Numbered from the stretch's first letter, positions 42,605 to 51,600 are shown. The stretch: 53,175 bases of DNA from Paraburkholderia podalyriae (GCF_014397785.1 NZ_VZQQ01000042.1:1-53175); one strand, 5' to 3'. The notes: generated by a model from the letters alone, not told the origin. Translations and numbers: made by a program.

Positions 42605-43399
42605 TCAAGACCCGAATAAAGCCCGTACGCGCGCGAGATCGGCGGGTGTATCGACGCCGGGTAACGGCACGTCATGCGTGACGAGTACCGCGATGCGCTC
42701 GCCATGCCACATCGCGCGCAGCTGTTCGAGCGCTTCGACCTGCTCGATCGGCGAGATCGCGAGACTCGGGTACGTGCGTAGGAATTTCGCGCGATACGCG
42801 TACAAGCCGATGTGCCGGTAAACGATGGCAGGCGCGGGCGGCGTGGGCATCGACGCGACGTTGGGCCAGTGCGCTTGCCACGCGTCGCGCGCCCACGGGA
42901 TCGGCGCGCGCGAGAAATACAGCGCGACGCCTCGCGCGTCGGGCACGACCTTGACGACGTTCGGATTGAAAATTTCGGCGGGATCGGTGATCGGATGCGC
43001 GGCCGTCGCGATAGCGCAGTCGCTCGCCGTCGCCAGATGCGCGGCGACGCCGCGCACGAGCGCCGGGTCGATCAGCGGCTCGTCGCCCTGCACGTTAACG
43101 ACGATCGTGTCGTCGCTCCAGCCGAAGCGGGTCGCCACTTCCGCGAGACGGTCGGTGCCCGACGGATGATCGGCGCGCGTGAGCACCGCTTCGAAGCCGT
43201 GATCGTGCGCCGCGTCGAGCACTTCCTGCGCGTCCGACGCGACCAGCACCTGCTGCGCGCCCGATTCGCGCGCGCGCTCCGCGACGCGCACGACCATCGG
43301 CTTGCCGCCGATGTCCGCGAGCGGCTTGTTGGGCAGACGCGTCGACGCCAGGCGGGCCGGCACGACGGCAATAAACGGATGAAGGGCGGTGTGGGTCAT
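42605..43399 (-). CDS. kdsB: 3-deoxy-manno-octulosonate cytidylyltransferase
   Basis: The 264-residue enzyme activates KDO as CMP-KDO for lipopolysaccharide inner core. Motifs are VPARLASTRLPNKPLADIGG, VQGDEPLIDPALV, YFSRAPIPWARD, and HIGLYAYRAKFLRTY with SPIEQVEALEQLR. Length fits (about 250-265). It lies in the usual lpxK-Trm112-kdsB-adk order, with 200 bases of gene-free DNA between it and the Trm112-like gene. Confidence 0.97.
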   Translation of the reverse strand: MTHTALHPFIAVVPARLASTRLPNKPLADIGGKPMVVRVAERARESGAQQVLVASDAQEVLDAAHDHGFEAVLTRADHPSGTDRLAEVATRFGWSDDTIVVNVQGDEPLIDPALVRGVAAHLATASDCAIATAAHPITDPAEIFNPNVVKVVPDARGVALYFSRAPIPWARDAWQAHWPNVASMPTPPAPAIVYRHIGLYAYRAKFLRTYPSLAISPIEQVEALEQLRAMWHGERIAVLVTHDVPLPGVDTPADLARVRALFGS

Positions 43400-43599
43400 C
43401 GGATCAAGGACGGGCGGCGATCAACCGCAGGAAGAAGCTGCGCGCTCGACGGGCACGCAGGTCGGACATAAGCCGGAGCGGGAAAACGGCTGCGGATCGA
43501 TTGCGGAGCAGATGCGGGGCGGACACTGGCATTGAAGCTTGCCTTGGCCCTCGCGTGAGCGAGACGACGCGACGCCTCGCACTGCAGCGGCGCTGCGGG

Positions 43600-43803
43600 T
43601 CAGGCGACCGAGCCGGGATTCAGATCGACCGGCGTGCCTTCGACGGTCTGCCGCGCTTCGTCGACGAGCATCACCGGAATGCCATCGCGGATCGGGTAGG
43701 CGAGCTTGTCCGCGTTGCAGATCAGTTCCTGCGCGGCGCGGTCGTAGCTGAGCGGGCCCTTGCAGATCGGGCAGACGAGGATTTCAAGCAGGCGAGCGTC
43801 CAC
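43600..43803 (-). CDS. Trm112/YcaR family protein
   Basis: The 67-residue protein begins VDARLLEILVCPICKGPLSY and continues AYPIRDGIPVMLVDEAR, the UPF0434 (YcaR) form of Trm112. Only one CxxC is present plus a lone Cys, so metal binding may be weak. I take GTG 43803 as start because GGAGAAAGTCC stands before it. It overlaps the 3' end of lpxK by 20 bases. Such proteins can activate methyltransferases; the partner is not known here. Confidence 0.9.
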   Translation of the reverse strand: MDARLLEILVCPICKGPLSYDRAAQELICNADKLAYPIRDGIPVMLVDEARQTVEGTPVDLNPGSVA

Positions 43804-44800
43804 GGACTTTCTCCACAACTAATGCAGTGAGGCGATGATCGAGCGCGGCTTCGACCGGGACTACCCAGATGCGCGCATCGTGCCAGGCCCCGAATTTTAC
43901 CGCATCCTTTTCCGTAATCAGGATCGCGTCGGCGTCGATGTCGGTGAAAGGATTGCGCTCGAACGCGTAGTGATCGGGCAGCGCGCGTGTCGTGGGCGCG
44001 AGGCCCGCCGCGCGCAACGTCGCGAAAAAGCGCTCCGGAGCGCCGATGCCGGCGGCGGCCAGCACGCGCTGACCGGCGAATTGCGCGAGCGGACGGCGCA
44101 GCGCGGGATTGTCGAGATGCCACGCGTCGGCGGGCGCGAGCTGCAGTGCGAACGTGTTGGGCCACCCGGGCAGCGTGCGCGCGTACGGATCGTTGATCAG
44201 CGTCGCGTCGCGGCGGCGCGACAGCGGCTCGCGCAGCGGCCCGGCCGGCAGCAGGAAACCGTTGCCGCCGAGCCGGTGATCGAACACGACGAGTTCAACG
44301 TCGCGCGCGAGCCGATAGTGCTGCAGGCCGTCGTCGCTGACGATCACGTCGACATCGCGGTGCGCGGCGCACAGCGCCTGGGCGGCGACGACGCGATCGG
44401 GACAGACCCACACGGGTGCGCCGGTGCGGCGCGCGATCAACAAGGGCTCGTCCCCGCCGACGCGTGCCGACGAACCGGGCGTGACCTGGATCGGCGTGCT
44501 CACGCGCGCGCCGTAGCCGCGCGACACGATGCCAGGCGTGAAGCCCGCGGCGCGCAAAGCTTCGACGAGCGCGATGACGGTCGGCGTCTTGCCGGTGCCG
44601 CCGACCGTCACGTTGCCGACGACCACCACCGGCACGCCAACGCGCACCGACTTGAGCCAGCCGAGAGAAAACGCGGCGCGGCGCGCGGCCGCGATTGCGC
44701 CGAACACGCCGGCGAGCGGCGTCAGCGCCCAGGCGAGCGGTCCACGTTGCTGCCATTCGCGCGTGAGGCGCGCTTCGAGTCGGTCGCTGAGTTCGCTCAT
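43784..44800 (-). CDS. lpxK: Tetraacyldisaccharide 4'-kinase
   Basis: The 338-residue inner-membrane kinase phosphorylates the lipid A precursor at 4'. The P-loop VVVGNVTVGGTGKTPTVIAL, the DDGLQHYRLARDVELVVFD segment and ALPDHYAFERNPFTDIDADA are characteristic. A hydrophobic N-terminal helix (LTPLAGVFGAIAAARRAAFS) anchors it. Next genes downstream are Trm112-like (20-base overlap) and kdsB, also for lipopolysaccharide. Confidence 0.96.
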   Translation of the reverse strand: MSELSDRLEARLTREWQQRGPLAWALTPLAGVFGAIAAARRAAFSLGWLKSVRVGVPVVVVGNVTVGGTGKTPTVIALVEALRAAGFTPGIVSRGYGARVSTPIQVTPGSSARVGGDEPLLIARRTGAPVWVCPDRVVAAQALCAAHRDVDVIVSDDGLQHYRLARDVELVVFDHRLGGNGFLLPAGPLREPLSRRRDATLINDPYARTLPGWPNTFALQLAPADAWHLDNPALRRPLAQFAGQRVLAAAGIGAPERFFATLRAAGLAPTTRALPDHYAFERNPFTDIDADAILITEKDAVKFGAWHDARIWVVPVEAALDHRLTALVVEKVRGRSPA

Positions 44801-45349
44801 GGGCGGGTTGCGGGCACGGACTGCGCGCCGTACGCACTACGCAGGGTCAACATCAACGCGGTTCTCCGGGCAATCGAATGCGAATACGGTCGAAAAAATG
44901 AGGTGCACCTGGCGCGACGATAGGGCTCGCGCATGACGGCCTCCGGCCGGCAAGCTGTCCGCTGCGCTGCGCGATCGGCATGCCGTCGAACCCGCCACTC
45001 TAGCGCGCGGGCGTCCCGCCCGGCAAGTCGCGTGGGGCCTGACGCACGCGGGTCCACCCTATGTGCGCTTGCCCACAGTCTGTGGATAACTTTGTGGAGA
45101 ACCTGCCATCCGATTGCCCGGAAGGGCCGTTCCATTTGCTTTGGATCGCGGTGCTCGCTCGCCATTGAAATGTAAATTTCATATAAATCAAGGGTCTGCC
45201 AAGGAAATTATTGACGTTGGCAGCCGTTCTGGCGGAATTCGTCAGGCGAGTCCCGCCATGTGGACACTTTTAACAATCCTGCGATTCCGGCTGGACGGCG
45301 CTCGTCGCTCGGTCTATCGTCTGTCCGGCCAGCGCTATTTATTCCTCGC
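44801..45349. promoter_or_regulatory. Divergent lpxK / xseA spacer with DnaA box and palindromes
   Basis: These 549 bases have no credible gene. A perfect DnaA box (TTATCCACA on the minus strand, 45081-45089) lies beside the palindrome CCACAG-T-CTGTGG (45073-45085). Further on are TGAAAT-GTAA-ATTTCA (45166-45181), in locally AT-rich DNA, and CTGCCAA / TTGGCAG 14 bases apart (45196-45223). They may be operators for lpxK or xseA. Confidence 0.5.
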
Positions 45350-46729
45350 ATGACTCCAGAAAATCCTTTTGCTTCGGCGGCCCCACCAGGCGGTGAGGTC
45401 GTCGTTCCCGTCTCCGCGCTCAATCGCGCGATAGGCACGATGCTCGAACGCTCGTTTCCGCTCGTTTGGGTCGCGGGTGAAGTGTCGAACTTCACCCGCG
45501 CCGCGAGCGGCCACTGGTATTTCTCGATCAAAGACGCGCAGGCGCAGATGCGCTGCGTGATGTTCCGCGGTCGCGCGCAGTATGCCGAATTCATGCCACG
45601 CGAAGGCGATCGCATCGAGGTGCGAGCCCTCGTCACGATGTACGAACCGCGCGGCGAACTGCAGCTGAATATCGAAGCGGTGCGCCGCACTGGGCAGGGG
45701 CGTCTGTACGAAGCGTTTCTACGGTTGAAGGCGCAACTCGAGGCCGAGGGGCTGTTCGCCGCGGAGCGCAAGCGCGCGCTGCCGACGCATCCGCGCGCGA
45801 TCGGCATCGTCACGTCGTTGCAGGCCGCCGCATTGCGCGACGTGCTGACGACGCTGTCGCGCCGCGCGCCGCACATTCCGGTGATCGTGTATCCGGCGCC
45901 GGTGCAGGGCGCGGGCGTCGGCGCGAAGCTCGCGGCGATGGTCGATGCGGCCGGCGCGCGTCGCGAGGTCGACGTGCTGATCGTGTGTCGCGGTGGCGGC
46001 TCGATCGAAGACCTGTGGGCGTTTAACGAAGAAGTGCTCGCGCGCGCGATTGCGGAAAGCGTCATTCCCGTGGTGAGCGGCGTCGGTCACGAGACCGATT
46101 TTACGATTGCCGATTTCGCCGCCGACGTACGCGCGCCCACGCCGACCGGTGCCGCCGAGCTCGTGAGCCCGCAGCGCGTCATACTGCTGCGCGAACTCGA
46201 TCATCGGCACGCGACACTCGCGCGCGCGTTCGGCCGCATGATGGAGCGGCGCGCACAGCAGCTCGACTGGCTGGCGCGCCGGCTCGTTTCGCCGGCCGAG
46301 CGGCTCGCGCGGCAGCGCACTCATCTGCAGCAGTTGCGCGTGCGGCTCGCGTCGGCGGGCGCGCGGCCGGTGCGCGACGCTCGTGCGCGATTTTCGCTGC
46401 TGCAGATGCGCTGGCAACGCTGGCGTCCGGATCTCGCGGCCGAGCGCACCCGCGTCAATGCGCTGGCGCAGCGTCTGAATGCGGCGCTATCGCGCCAGCA
46501 TGAACGTCAGGTCGCGCGCATCGACTTGCTCAGCGCGCGACTCGAAGTGCTGAGTCCGCAGCGCACACTCGAGCGCGGTTATGCAGCCGTGCTCGATGCG
46601 CAAAGCGGTCGCGCGATTCGCACGCCTTCGTCGCTTAAACCCGGACGTCGTTTGACGATGCATCTCGCCGAAGGCTCGGCCGATGTCGCGCTCGCCGACG
46701 TGCAAGCGCGTCTGACCGACGGTTTCTAA
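45350..46729 (+). CDS. xseA: Exodeoxyribonuclease VII large subunit
   Basis: The 459-residue nuclease subunit degrades single-stranded DNA with XseB. It has an N-terminal OB fold (about 15-110: LVWVAGEVSNFTRAASGHWY), the catalytic core with IGIVTSLQAAALRDVLTTLS, CRGGGSIEDLWAFNEE and SGVGHETDFTIADF, and a long Arg-rich coiled coil (about 265-400) ending in VLSPQRTLERGYAAVLD. ATG 45350 gives the normal length. xseB is not in the window. It is followed by sodB, 215 bases later. Confidence 0.96.
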   Translation: MTPENPFASAAPPGGEVVVPVSALNRAIGTMLERSFPLVWVAGEVSNFTRAASGHWYFSIKDAQAQMRCVMFRGRAQYAEFMPREGDRIEVRALVTMYEPRGELQLNIEAVRRTGQGRLYEAFLRLKAQLEAEGLFAAERKRALPTHPRAIGIVTSLQAAALRDVLTTLSRRAPHIPVIVYPAPVQGAGVGAKLAAMVDAAGARREVDVLIVCRGGGSIEDLWAFNEEVLARAIAESVIPVVSGVGHETDFTIADFAADVRAPTPTGAAELVSPQRVILLRELDHRHATLARAFGRMMERRAQQLDWLARRLVSPAERLARQRTHLQQLRVRLASAGARPVRDARARFSLLQMRWQRWRPDLAAERTRVNALAQRLNAALSRQHERQVARIDLLSARLEVLSPQRTLERGYAAVLDAQSGRAIRTPSSLKPGRRLTMHLAEGSADVALADVQARLTDGF

Positions 46730-46944
46730 CGTTTCGCCGACGGGCGGGTGGCGCGCGTTTTCTCTGTTCCGACGACCCGGGCACGCGCAATGCGCGCCTT
46801 TCACGAGGGCCTTGCTCACGGCAAATTCGCCATGCCGGACGCAAAGGCCGTTGGTTTGCGGGGTTATTCCAACTCGCCTACAATCGAGTGCTCGATAGCG
46901 TCATCCGCAGACTCCCCACAACAGATACAGAGAAGGAAAGCACC

Positions 46945-47523
46945 ATGGAACATACGCTCCCGCCGCTGCCGTTCGCGAAAAACGCGCTCGCTCCGCACAT
47001 GTCGGAAGAGACGCTCGAGTTTCACTACGGCAAGCACCATCAGACCTATGTGACCAACCTGAACAATCTGATCAAGGGCACGGAATTCGAGAAACTGTCG
47101 CTGGAAGAGATCGTCAAGAAGTCGTCGGGCGGTATCTTCAACAATTCGGCTCAGGTGTGGAATCACACGTTCTTCTGGAACAGCCTGTCGCCGCAAGGTG
47201 GCGGCGCACCGACCGGCGCGCTGGCTGACGCGATCAATGCGAAGTGGGGTTCGTTCGACAAGTTCAAGGAAGAGTTTGCAAAGACCGCTGTCGGCACGTT
47301 CGGCTCTGGCTGGGCATGGCTCGTGAAGAAGGCTGATGGTTCGCTCGATCTCGTGTCGACGAGCAACGCCGCCACGCCGCTCACCACCGACGCCAAGGCA
47401 CTGCTGACGATCGACGTGTGGGAGCACGCTTACTACATCGACTATCGCAATGCGCGCCCGAAGTTCGTCGAAGCGTACTGGAACATCGTCAACTGGGACT
47501 TCGCAGCGAAGAACTTCGCTTGA
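46945..47523 (+). CDS. sodB: Superoxide dismutase, iron type
   Basis: The 192-residue cytosolic enzyme converts superoxide to hydrogen peroxide and oxygen. Iron ligands are the His of LEFHYGKHHQTYVTNL, the His of VWNHTFFWNSLSP, and Asp and His of DVWEHAYYIDY; AQVWNHTFFWNSL and FGSGWAWLVKK mark the Fe form. AAGGAAAG precedes the ATG. A TACAAT hexamer at 46877-46882 is a likely -10. It is the last housekeeping gene before the mobile region. Confidence 0.97.
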   Translation: MEHTLPPLPFAKNALAPHMSEETLEFHYGKHHQTYVTNLNNLIKGTEFEKLSLEEIVKKSSGGIFNNSAQVWNHTFFWNSLSPQGGGAPTGALADAINAKWGSFDKFKEEFAKTAVGTFGSGWAWLVKKADGSLDLVSTSNAATPLTTDAKALLTIDVWEHAYYIDYRNARPKFVEAYWNIVNWDFAAKNFA

Positions 47524-47539
47524 GATTGCTGTAGCGTGA

Positions 47540-47607
47540 CAATATAGTTTGGAAAGTGCAATAAAGATTGGAAAATCCGAACCAGGTGCCGCAATAAAGT
47601 TTGGAAA
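47540..47607. repeat. Three 16-bp direct repeats
   Basis: CAATATAGTTTGGAAA (47540-47555), CAATAAAGATTGGAAA (47559-47574) and CAATAAAGTTTGGAAA (47592-47607) share 14-15 of 16 bases between pairs of neighbours. They are AT-rich in a GC-rich setting and begin 17 bases after sodB. The pattern resembles repeated transposase-binding sites at an element end. Confidence 0.85.
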
Positions 47608-47620
47608 CGGTAGTAAAAAT

Positions 47621-47646
47621 GAAAGCCCTCTGACATGAGGGCTTTC
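47621..47646 (+). terminator. Hairpin, possible sodB terminator
   Basis: Perfect 10-base-pair stem GAAAGCCCTC / GAGGGCTTTC with a 6-base loop. There is no clear T-run beyond the three T bases in the stem, so efficiency is uncertain. Confidence 0.6.
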
Positions 47647-47858
47647 TGCTTTCTGGGCAAAACCATCCGTTGACGCTCGGTGCCCGGTCCATAAATGTTG
47701 TAGCAACACCATCCGCCCCAATATCAGGCAGGCCGACGACAATTTGAATAGCTGGCTCAAGCACAACCCGCTTGCGCTCAGAGTGTAAAGACCGACGCCG
47801 TCGCCGGCGTATAGGATCCGCCGCGTCCAATCGGCGTCACGGCAGCCAGCCGGCCGCA

Positions 47859-47926
47859 GTTCTTGAGGTTTGTTCGTTCTTGAGGTTTGTTCGTTCTTGA
47901 GGTTTGTTCGTTCTTGAGGTTTGTTC
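47859..47926. repeat. Four perfect 17-bp tandem repeats
   Basis: GTTCTTGAGGTTTGTTC is repeated four times without change or spacer. Each unit holds GTTC twice and CTTG once (GAAC and CAAG on the other strand). The array stops exactly where the presumed IS91-family end begins. Confidence 0.95.
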
Positions 47927-48265
47927 GATGCCTGCCCATGTCCGTGGACTCGGGGTGCGCGCCGGCGCGTGCAGGCAGGCGTTGAATAAACCTGAAGGGA
48001 GGAAACCGCGGAGTGCTCTGATGCAATGGGAGTCTTCGGGGCTATGGCGATTGATTGCCCGGGATGGCGAGCGGTGTTGCGGGATGCGTGGTCAGGCGGG
48101 ATGCTGGCTGAGGGCTGATGCTGTGCCGAAGCGGTGCAGTGGCGCCGTCGTGATGGCGGAACGGACGTGCAAGGGCCTGTGCGAAGCGACAGACGCAAAG
48201 GTCTGCTCGTGGGCCGCGTTGCCGCAAAGCCGAGGGTCGGGTTGTTCGTCCTGGAACAGTGGCGC

Positions 48266-49260
48266 TCATATCTCGCCCCGGCGCGTGGGTGGTGCGCGAA
48301 TCGGTGCAGTGCGCGCAAGGATATCGATGACGATCATCGGCGCGCCGCAGTGCCGGCAGATGAAGGCCGGCCGAGTTTCAACGAGAGTCTCTTCGGGTGA
48401 TGTGTTGACCTCCGCCGCGACGTGCAGCAGTTCGCGGACCTTCGCGAGACTGGTGCGGCGCACCGGGTTGGCGAGCAGCCCGTAGTGACGGATGCGATGG
48501 AACCCGCCGGGCAACACATGAAGCATGAAGCGGCGCATGAACTCGCCGGCTTCGAGGGTCATGGTCTTGTAGCGGGTGTGCCCCTTCGCACGGTAGTCCT
48601 TCCAGCGGAAGGTCACGCCGCGTTCATCGAATGCAAGCAGGCGCTGGCTGGAGATCGCGACGCGGTGCGTATAGCGCGACAGGTACGCGAGCACTGCTTC
48701 GGGTCCTGCAAAGGGACGCTTTGCGTAGACGACCCATTCGCAGGCACGCAGCGGCGCAAGCCACACGTCAAAGACAGCTGGGTCGGCAAGTTCAGCGTAC
48801 TGGCCGAAGAACTGCAGGTGGCCATGCCGGTGCGCGTCCGTGAGCGCTTCGAGGAAGCGCCTGCGGAACAGGCGCGAGAGCACACGTACCGGCAGGAAGA
48901 AGCCGGGCCGGCATGCGATCCACCGCTGACCATCGGGCGACAGCCCACCGCCGGGGACGATACCGTGTACGTGCGGATGATGCGTGAGTGCCGAGCCCCA
49001 GGTGTGCAGCACGAGCGTCGCGCCGATCTGGGCGCCGAGGTGCTTCGGATCAGCGGCAATGGTGCATAGCGTTTCGGCGGCGATATCGAACAGCAGCCCG
49101 TAGATGACGGCCTTGTTGTACCAGGCGATGGCACTGATGGGCGCGGGCAGCGTGAAGACGACATGGTAGTACCCGACCGGAAGCAGATCGGCCTGGCGTG
49201 CCTGGAGCCAGCGATGCGCAGCACTGCCCTGGCACTTCGGGCAATGACGGTTGCGGCAGG
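48266..49260 (-). pseudogene. IS91-family transposase, C-terminal part (split gene)
   Basis: This part carries the catalytic core of an HUH rolling-circle transposase. The second half of the zinc finger reads CRNRHCPKCQG, then PVGYYHVVFTLPAPI, the metal-binding HxH motif HPHVHGIVPGGG, and the two-tyrosine motif YLSRYTHRVAIS, then FRWKDYRAKG and a C-terminal Cys pair (CRHCGAP). The missing first part lies at 52671-52846; joined in frame the two give a normal zinc finger (VAYNSC + RNRHCPKC). The open frame upstream of 49260 in the RIT end is not original. Confidence 0.9.
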
Positions 49261-49286
49261 TAACGGAGTGCACTCCGTTACCTGCC
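49255..49286. repeat. 32-bp perfect palindrome at the left RIT junction
   Basis: The 16-base arm GGCAGGTAACGGAGTG is followed at once by its exact inverse. The outer GGCAGG is transposase sequence and the inner CCTGCC is the start of the 33-base inverted repeat, so 20 bases (49261-49280) are extra. The right junction lacks them. Confidence 0.95.
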
Positions 49287-49313
49287 TTATGGGAAGTTCT
49301 GTCTAACGGGGAG
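49281..49313 (+). repeat. RIT terminal inverted repeat, left
   Basis: The 33 bases start CCTGCCTTATGGGAAG and end ACGGGGAG; they are identical to the reverse complement of 52639-52671. Confidence 0.97.
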
Positions 49314-49455
49314 TTGCAGATCAGATTCGACACGAATGCGGCTGGCCGCGTCGGTTTTGGTGTCTGGTTGGTCGCCGGTCAACTCCCCATAAAATCTCGG
49401 TTCTTCTTTGCTATGGTCGTCTGGCCTTCCCCGGCAACCCTCATAGGAGGACGTG

Positions 49456-50695
49456 ATGCTAGACACCTACCTGGTAGCACCCAAAACCCTGGAACGCCTG
49501 CGCTCGGGGCCCAGCGGAGCCTTCATTGATGACTTTGCTGATGCGCTCGAACGGGACGGATACTCCGCGGCCAGCGCCGTACGTTATCTGCGAGCCGCCG
49601 ACCATCTGGGCCGCTTCATGCTGGCGCACGGCGGCACCCTGGCCGATGCGGATCCACAGACTCCAGAAATCTTCTATCGTCATCTGCCTACCTCCGGAAG
49701 CAAAAGGAGGTAAAGCCAACCACCATCTGTATTTCGGTGCCAAGCGCTTTCGCGAATACCTGATTGAGATCGGCGTCTGCCAGGACAACAAGCCCTCGAT
49801 TGCCGAGATTCGAGAGCCGGCAATCGTGAGCGGTTTCCGGCGATGGTTGCACACGCACCGAGGCGCGAAAGCGTCGACCATTCGGCTCTACTGTCGTGAT
49901 GCCGCAGTGATGGTGGAGGTGCTTGGTAGCAATGCGACCCAGTGGGACGCAAAGCACATGCGCACGTTCCTGTTGAACAGTGCCTGCAACTGTGGCATCG
50001 GTACCGCAGAAAAGCTGGTCACCAGCGCGCGGGCCTTCCTCCGTTATCTCGGTGTTCAGGGTTTATGTCGAGCCGGACTCGATCAAGCGGTTCCGGCGTT
50101 GGCGCACTGGCGCCTGGCGACACTGCCACGGTGTCTGAGCGCTGACGAAGTTGACCGTCTGATTGCCGCATGCGATGGCAATTTACACGGGCGCCTTCGC
50201 GATCGCGCGATTGTCCTGTTGCTGGTACGACTCGGGGTCCGCGCTGGTGACCTGGCGAACCTTCGCATGAGCGATATCGAATGGGAAACCGGGACACTGC
50301 GCGTCTCGGGAAAGGGGCGCTATGAAGTTCGTCTACCGCTGCCGCAGGATGCCGGTGAAGCACTTCTGCGGTACATCGAGTCGCGACCTCGAGTTGCCTG
50401 CAGCGACCACGTCTTTGTTCGAAACATCGCCCCCTTCAAGCCGTTTATCTCAGGCGATTGCATATCGTCGGTAGTGAAGCGCGCACTAAAACGTGCCGGG
50501 GTGAGTTCGCCCGCCAAAGGCGCCCATCTGCTGCGCCACACAGCGGCGACCGAGATGTTACGTCATGGGCTTCCCCTCGACCAGATTGGCCAGGTCCTGA
50601 GGCATCGCGGCATCGACACCACGGCCTATTACGCCAAGGTCGACGTCGCGCTGCTCAGGCAAGTCGCGCAGCCATGGCCGGAGGTGACGAAATGA
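49456..50695 (+). pseudogene. ritA: First RIT tyrosine recombinase, frameshifted
   Basis: Translation starts at ATG 49456 behind AGGAGG with a 5-base gap. The first 85 codons (SAM-like domain: DALERDGYSAASAVRYLRAA) end at TAA 49711-49713, and the protein continues in the next frame to 50695, with YFGAKRFREYLIEIGV and the catalytic domain. Catalytic residues are all there: Arg in RLGVRAGDLANLRM, Lys in SGKGRYEVRLPL, HLLRHTAATEML, the His of VLRHRGIDTTAYYAKV and the Tyr after it. The change of frame falls at an A/G-rich run (49700-49712) and fits a one-base insertion. It may be mutation, sequence error or, less likely, programmed shifting. Its stop overlaps the ritB start. Confidence 0.85.
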
Positions 50696-51600
50696 TGCCG
50701 GCCGTGGAGTCCTATCTTGCCGCGCGGCGTGCGGCCGGCTTCAAACTATTGAACGCAGACTATCTGTTGCACAGCTTCGCGTGCTTTGCCGGCAAGCGCG
50801 GTGAAACGCACGTGCGCGCGCAAACTGCAATCGACTGGGCCGCCGAGGCTGCGTCGGTGGCCCAGCGTGACGCGAGGCTAAAGACCGTGTGTCGGTTCGC
50901 CCGGTATCTGCGTACCGAAGATCAAAACCATGAGCTGCCGCCCGCCCGGTACTTTGGCTACCGAAAGACACGCCGTGTCCCGTTCATCTACTCGCGCGCC
51001 GACATCAAGCGCCTGGTCAACGCAGCCTTGCAATCGGGTCCTCGCGATATGTTGCAACCACAAATGTATGCGACATTAATCGCCCTGCTATCAGCCACGG
51101 GCATGCGGATCTCTGAGGCCCTGAACCTGCGGCGTGCCGACATTACCCCCGAAGGATTACTCATTCGAAAGAGCAAATTCCAGAAGACCCGTCTGGTTCC
51201 ACTTCACGAGACGGCGGCGGAGGGTTTGCAGGGGTACTTGACCCTGCGGCTGCAGGCCCGTCCGGGTGACGACCATGTGTTCGTTGATGACGATGGTCGA
51301 CCACTCAGATATACGGTCGCTTACTGGATGTTCCAGAAGCTGTTGAAGATTGCCGGCATCGGCACCACCCACAACGGCCACCGTCCCCGCCTGCATGAGC
51401 TCAGGCACACGTTCGCCGTCAGGGCACTGGAGGTGAGCCCGGAAGGCCGGGACCGCGTTGGGCGGCACATGTTGGCCCTTGCGACCTACATGGGTCACGT
51501 CAACATCAACGCCACCTATTGGTATCTGGAGGCTACTCCCGAGCTTCTGCATGACATTGCTGTCGCCGCAGAGGGGTTTCTCACTGGAGAACAGAAATGA
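50692..51600 (+). CDS. ritB: Second RIT tyrosine recombinase
   Basis: The 302-residue protein is the only intact recombinase of the trio. Its N-terminal part (about 1-90) begins MMPAVESYLAARRAAGFKLL. The catalytic domain has Arg in ATGMRISEALNLRRAD, Lys in KSKFQKTRLVPLHE, HELRHTFAVRAL, and His and Tyr in TYMGHVNINATYWYLEATPE. ATG 50692 overlaps the ritA stop (ATGA) and GGAGG lies upstream; a longer in-frame reading from 50458 overlaps ritA and is rejected. It overlaps the start of ritC in the same way. Confidence 0.9.
   Translation: MMPAVESYLAARRAAGFKLLNADYLLHSFACFAGKRGETHVRAQTAIDWAAEAASVAQRDARLKTVCRFARYLRTEDQNHELPPARYFGYRKTRRVPFIYSRADIKRLVNAALQSGPRDMLQPQMYATLIALLSATGMRISEALNLRRADITPEGLLIRKSKFQKTRLVPLHETAAEGLQGYLTLRLQARPGDDHVFVDDDGRPLRYTVAYWMFQKLLKIAGIGTTHNGHRPRLHELRHTFAVRALEVSPEGRDRVGRHMLALATYMGHVNINATYWYLEATPELLHDIAVAAEGFLTGEQK

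Larger units (their letters stand above)
47524..48265. other. Junction of sodB with the mobile region
   Basis: These 742 bases hold no gene I can support. In order they contain three 16-base repeats (47540-47607), a perfect 10-base-pair hairpin (47621-47646), about 200 bases without clear signals, four 17-base tandem repeats (47859-47926), and what I take to be the untranslated end of the IS91-family element (47927-48265). Confidence 0.6.

Noticed and set aside
45073..45089. Replication origin
   Set aside because: Only one perfect DnaA box is present and no dnaA, gyrB, parAB or box cluster surrounds it.
47859..47926. Possible CRISPR array
   Set aside because: The four units are directly joined with no spacers, are only 17 bases long, and have no cas genes nearby.
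46864..48318. Minus-strand frame of 484 codons across sodB and its downstream region
   Set aside because: It runs antisense through sodB and encodes the tandem repeat as low-complexity peptide; no conserved domain is visible.
47904..48485. Plus-strand small protein gene near the IS91 end
   Set aside because: Low-complexity product, overlapping the transposase gene antisense; more likely non-coding element end.
49700..49713. Programmed +1 frameshift in ritA as the main explanation
   Set aside because: No release-factor-2-type slippery codon precedes the stop, and ritC has an independent shift, so mutation or sequence error is simpler; kept only as a possibility.
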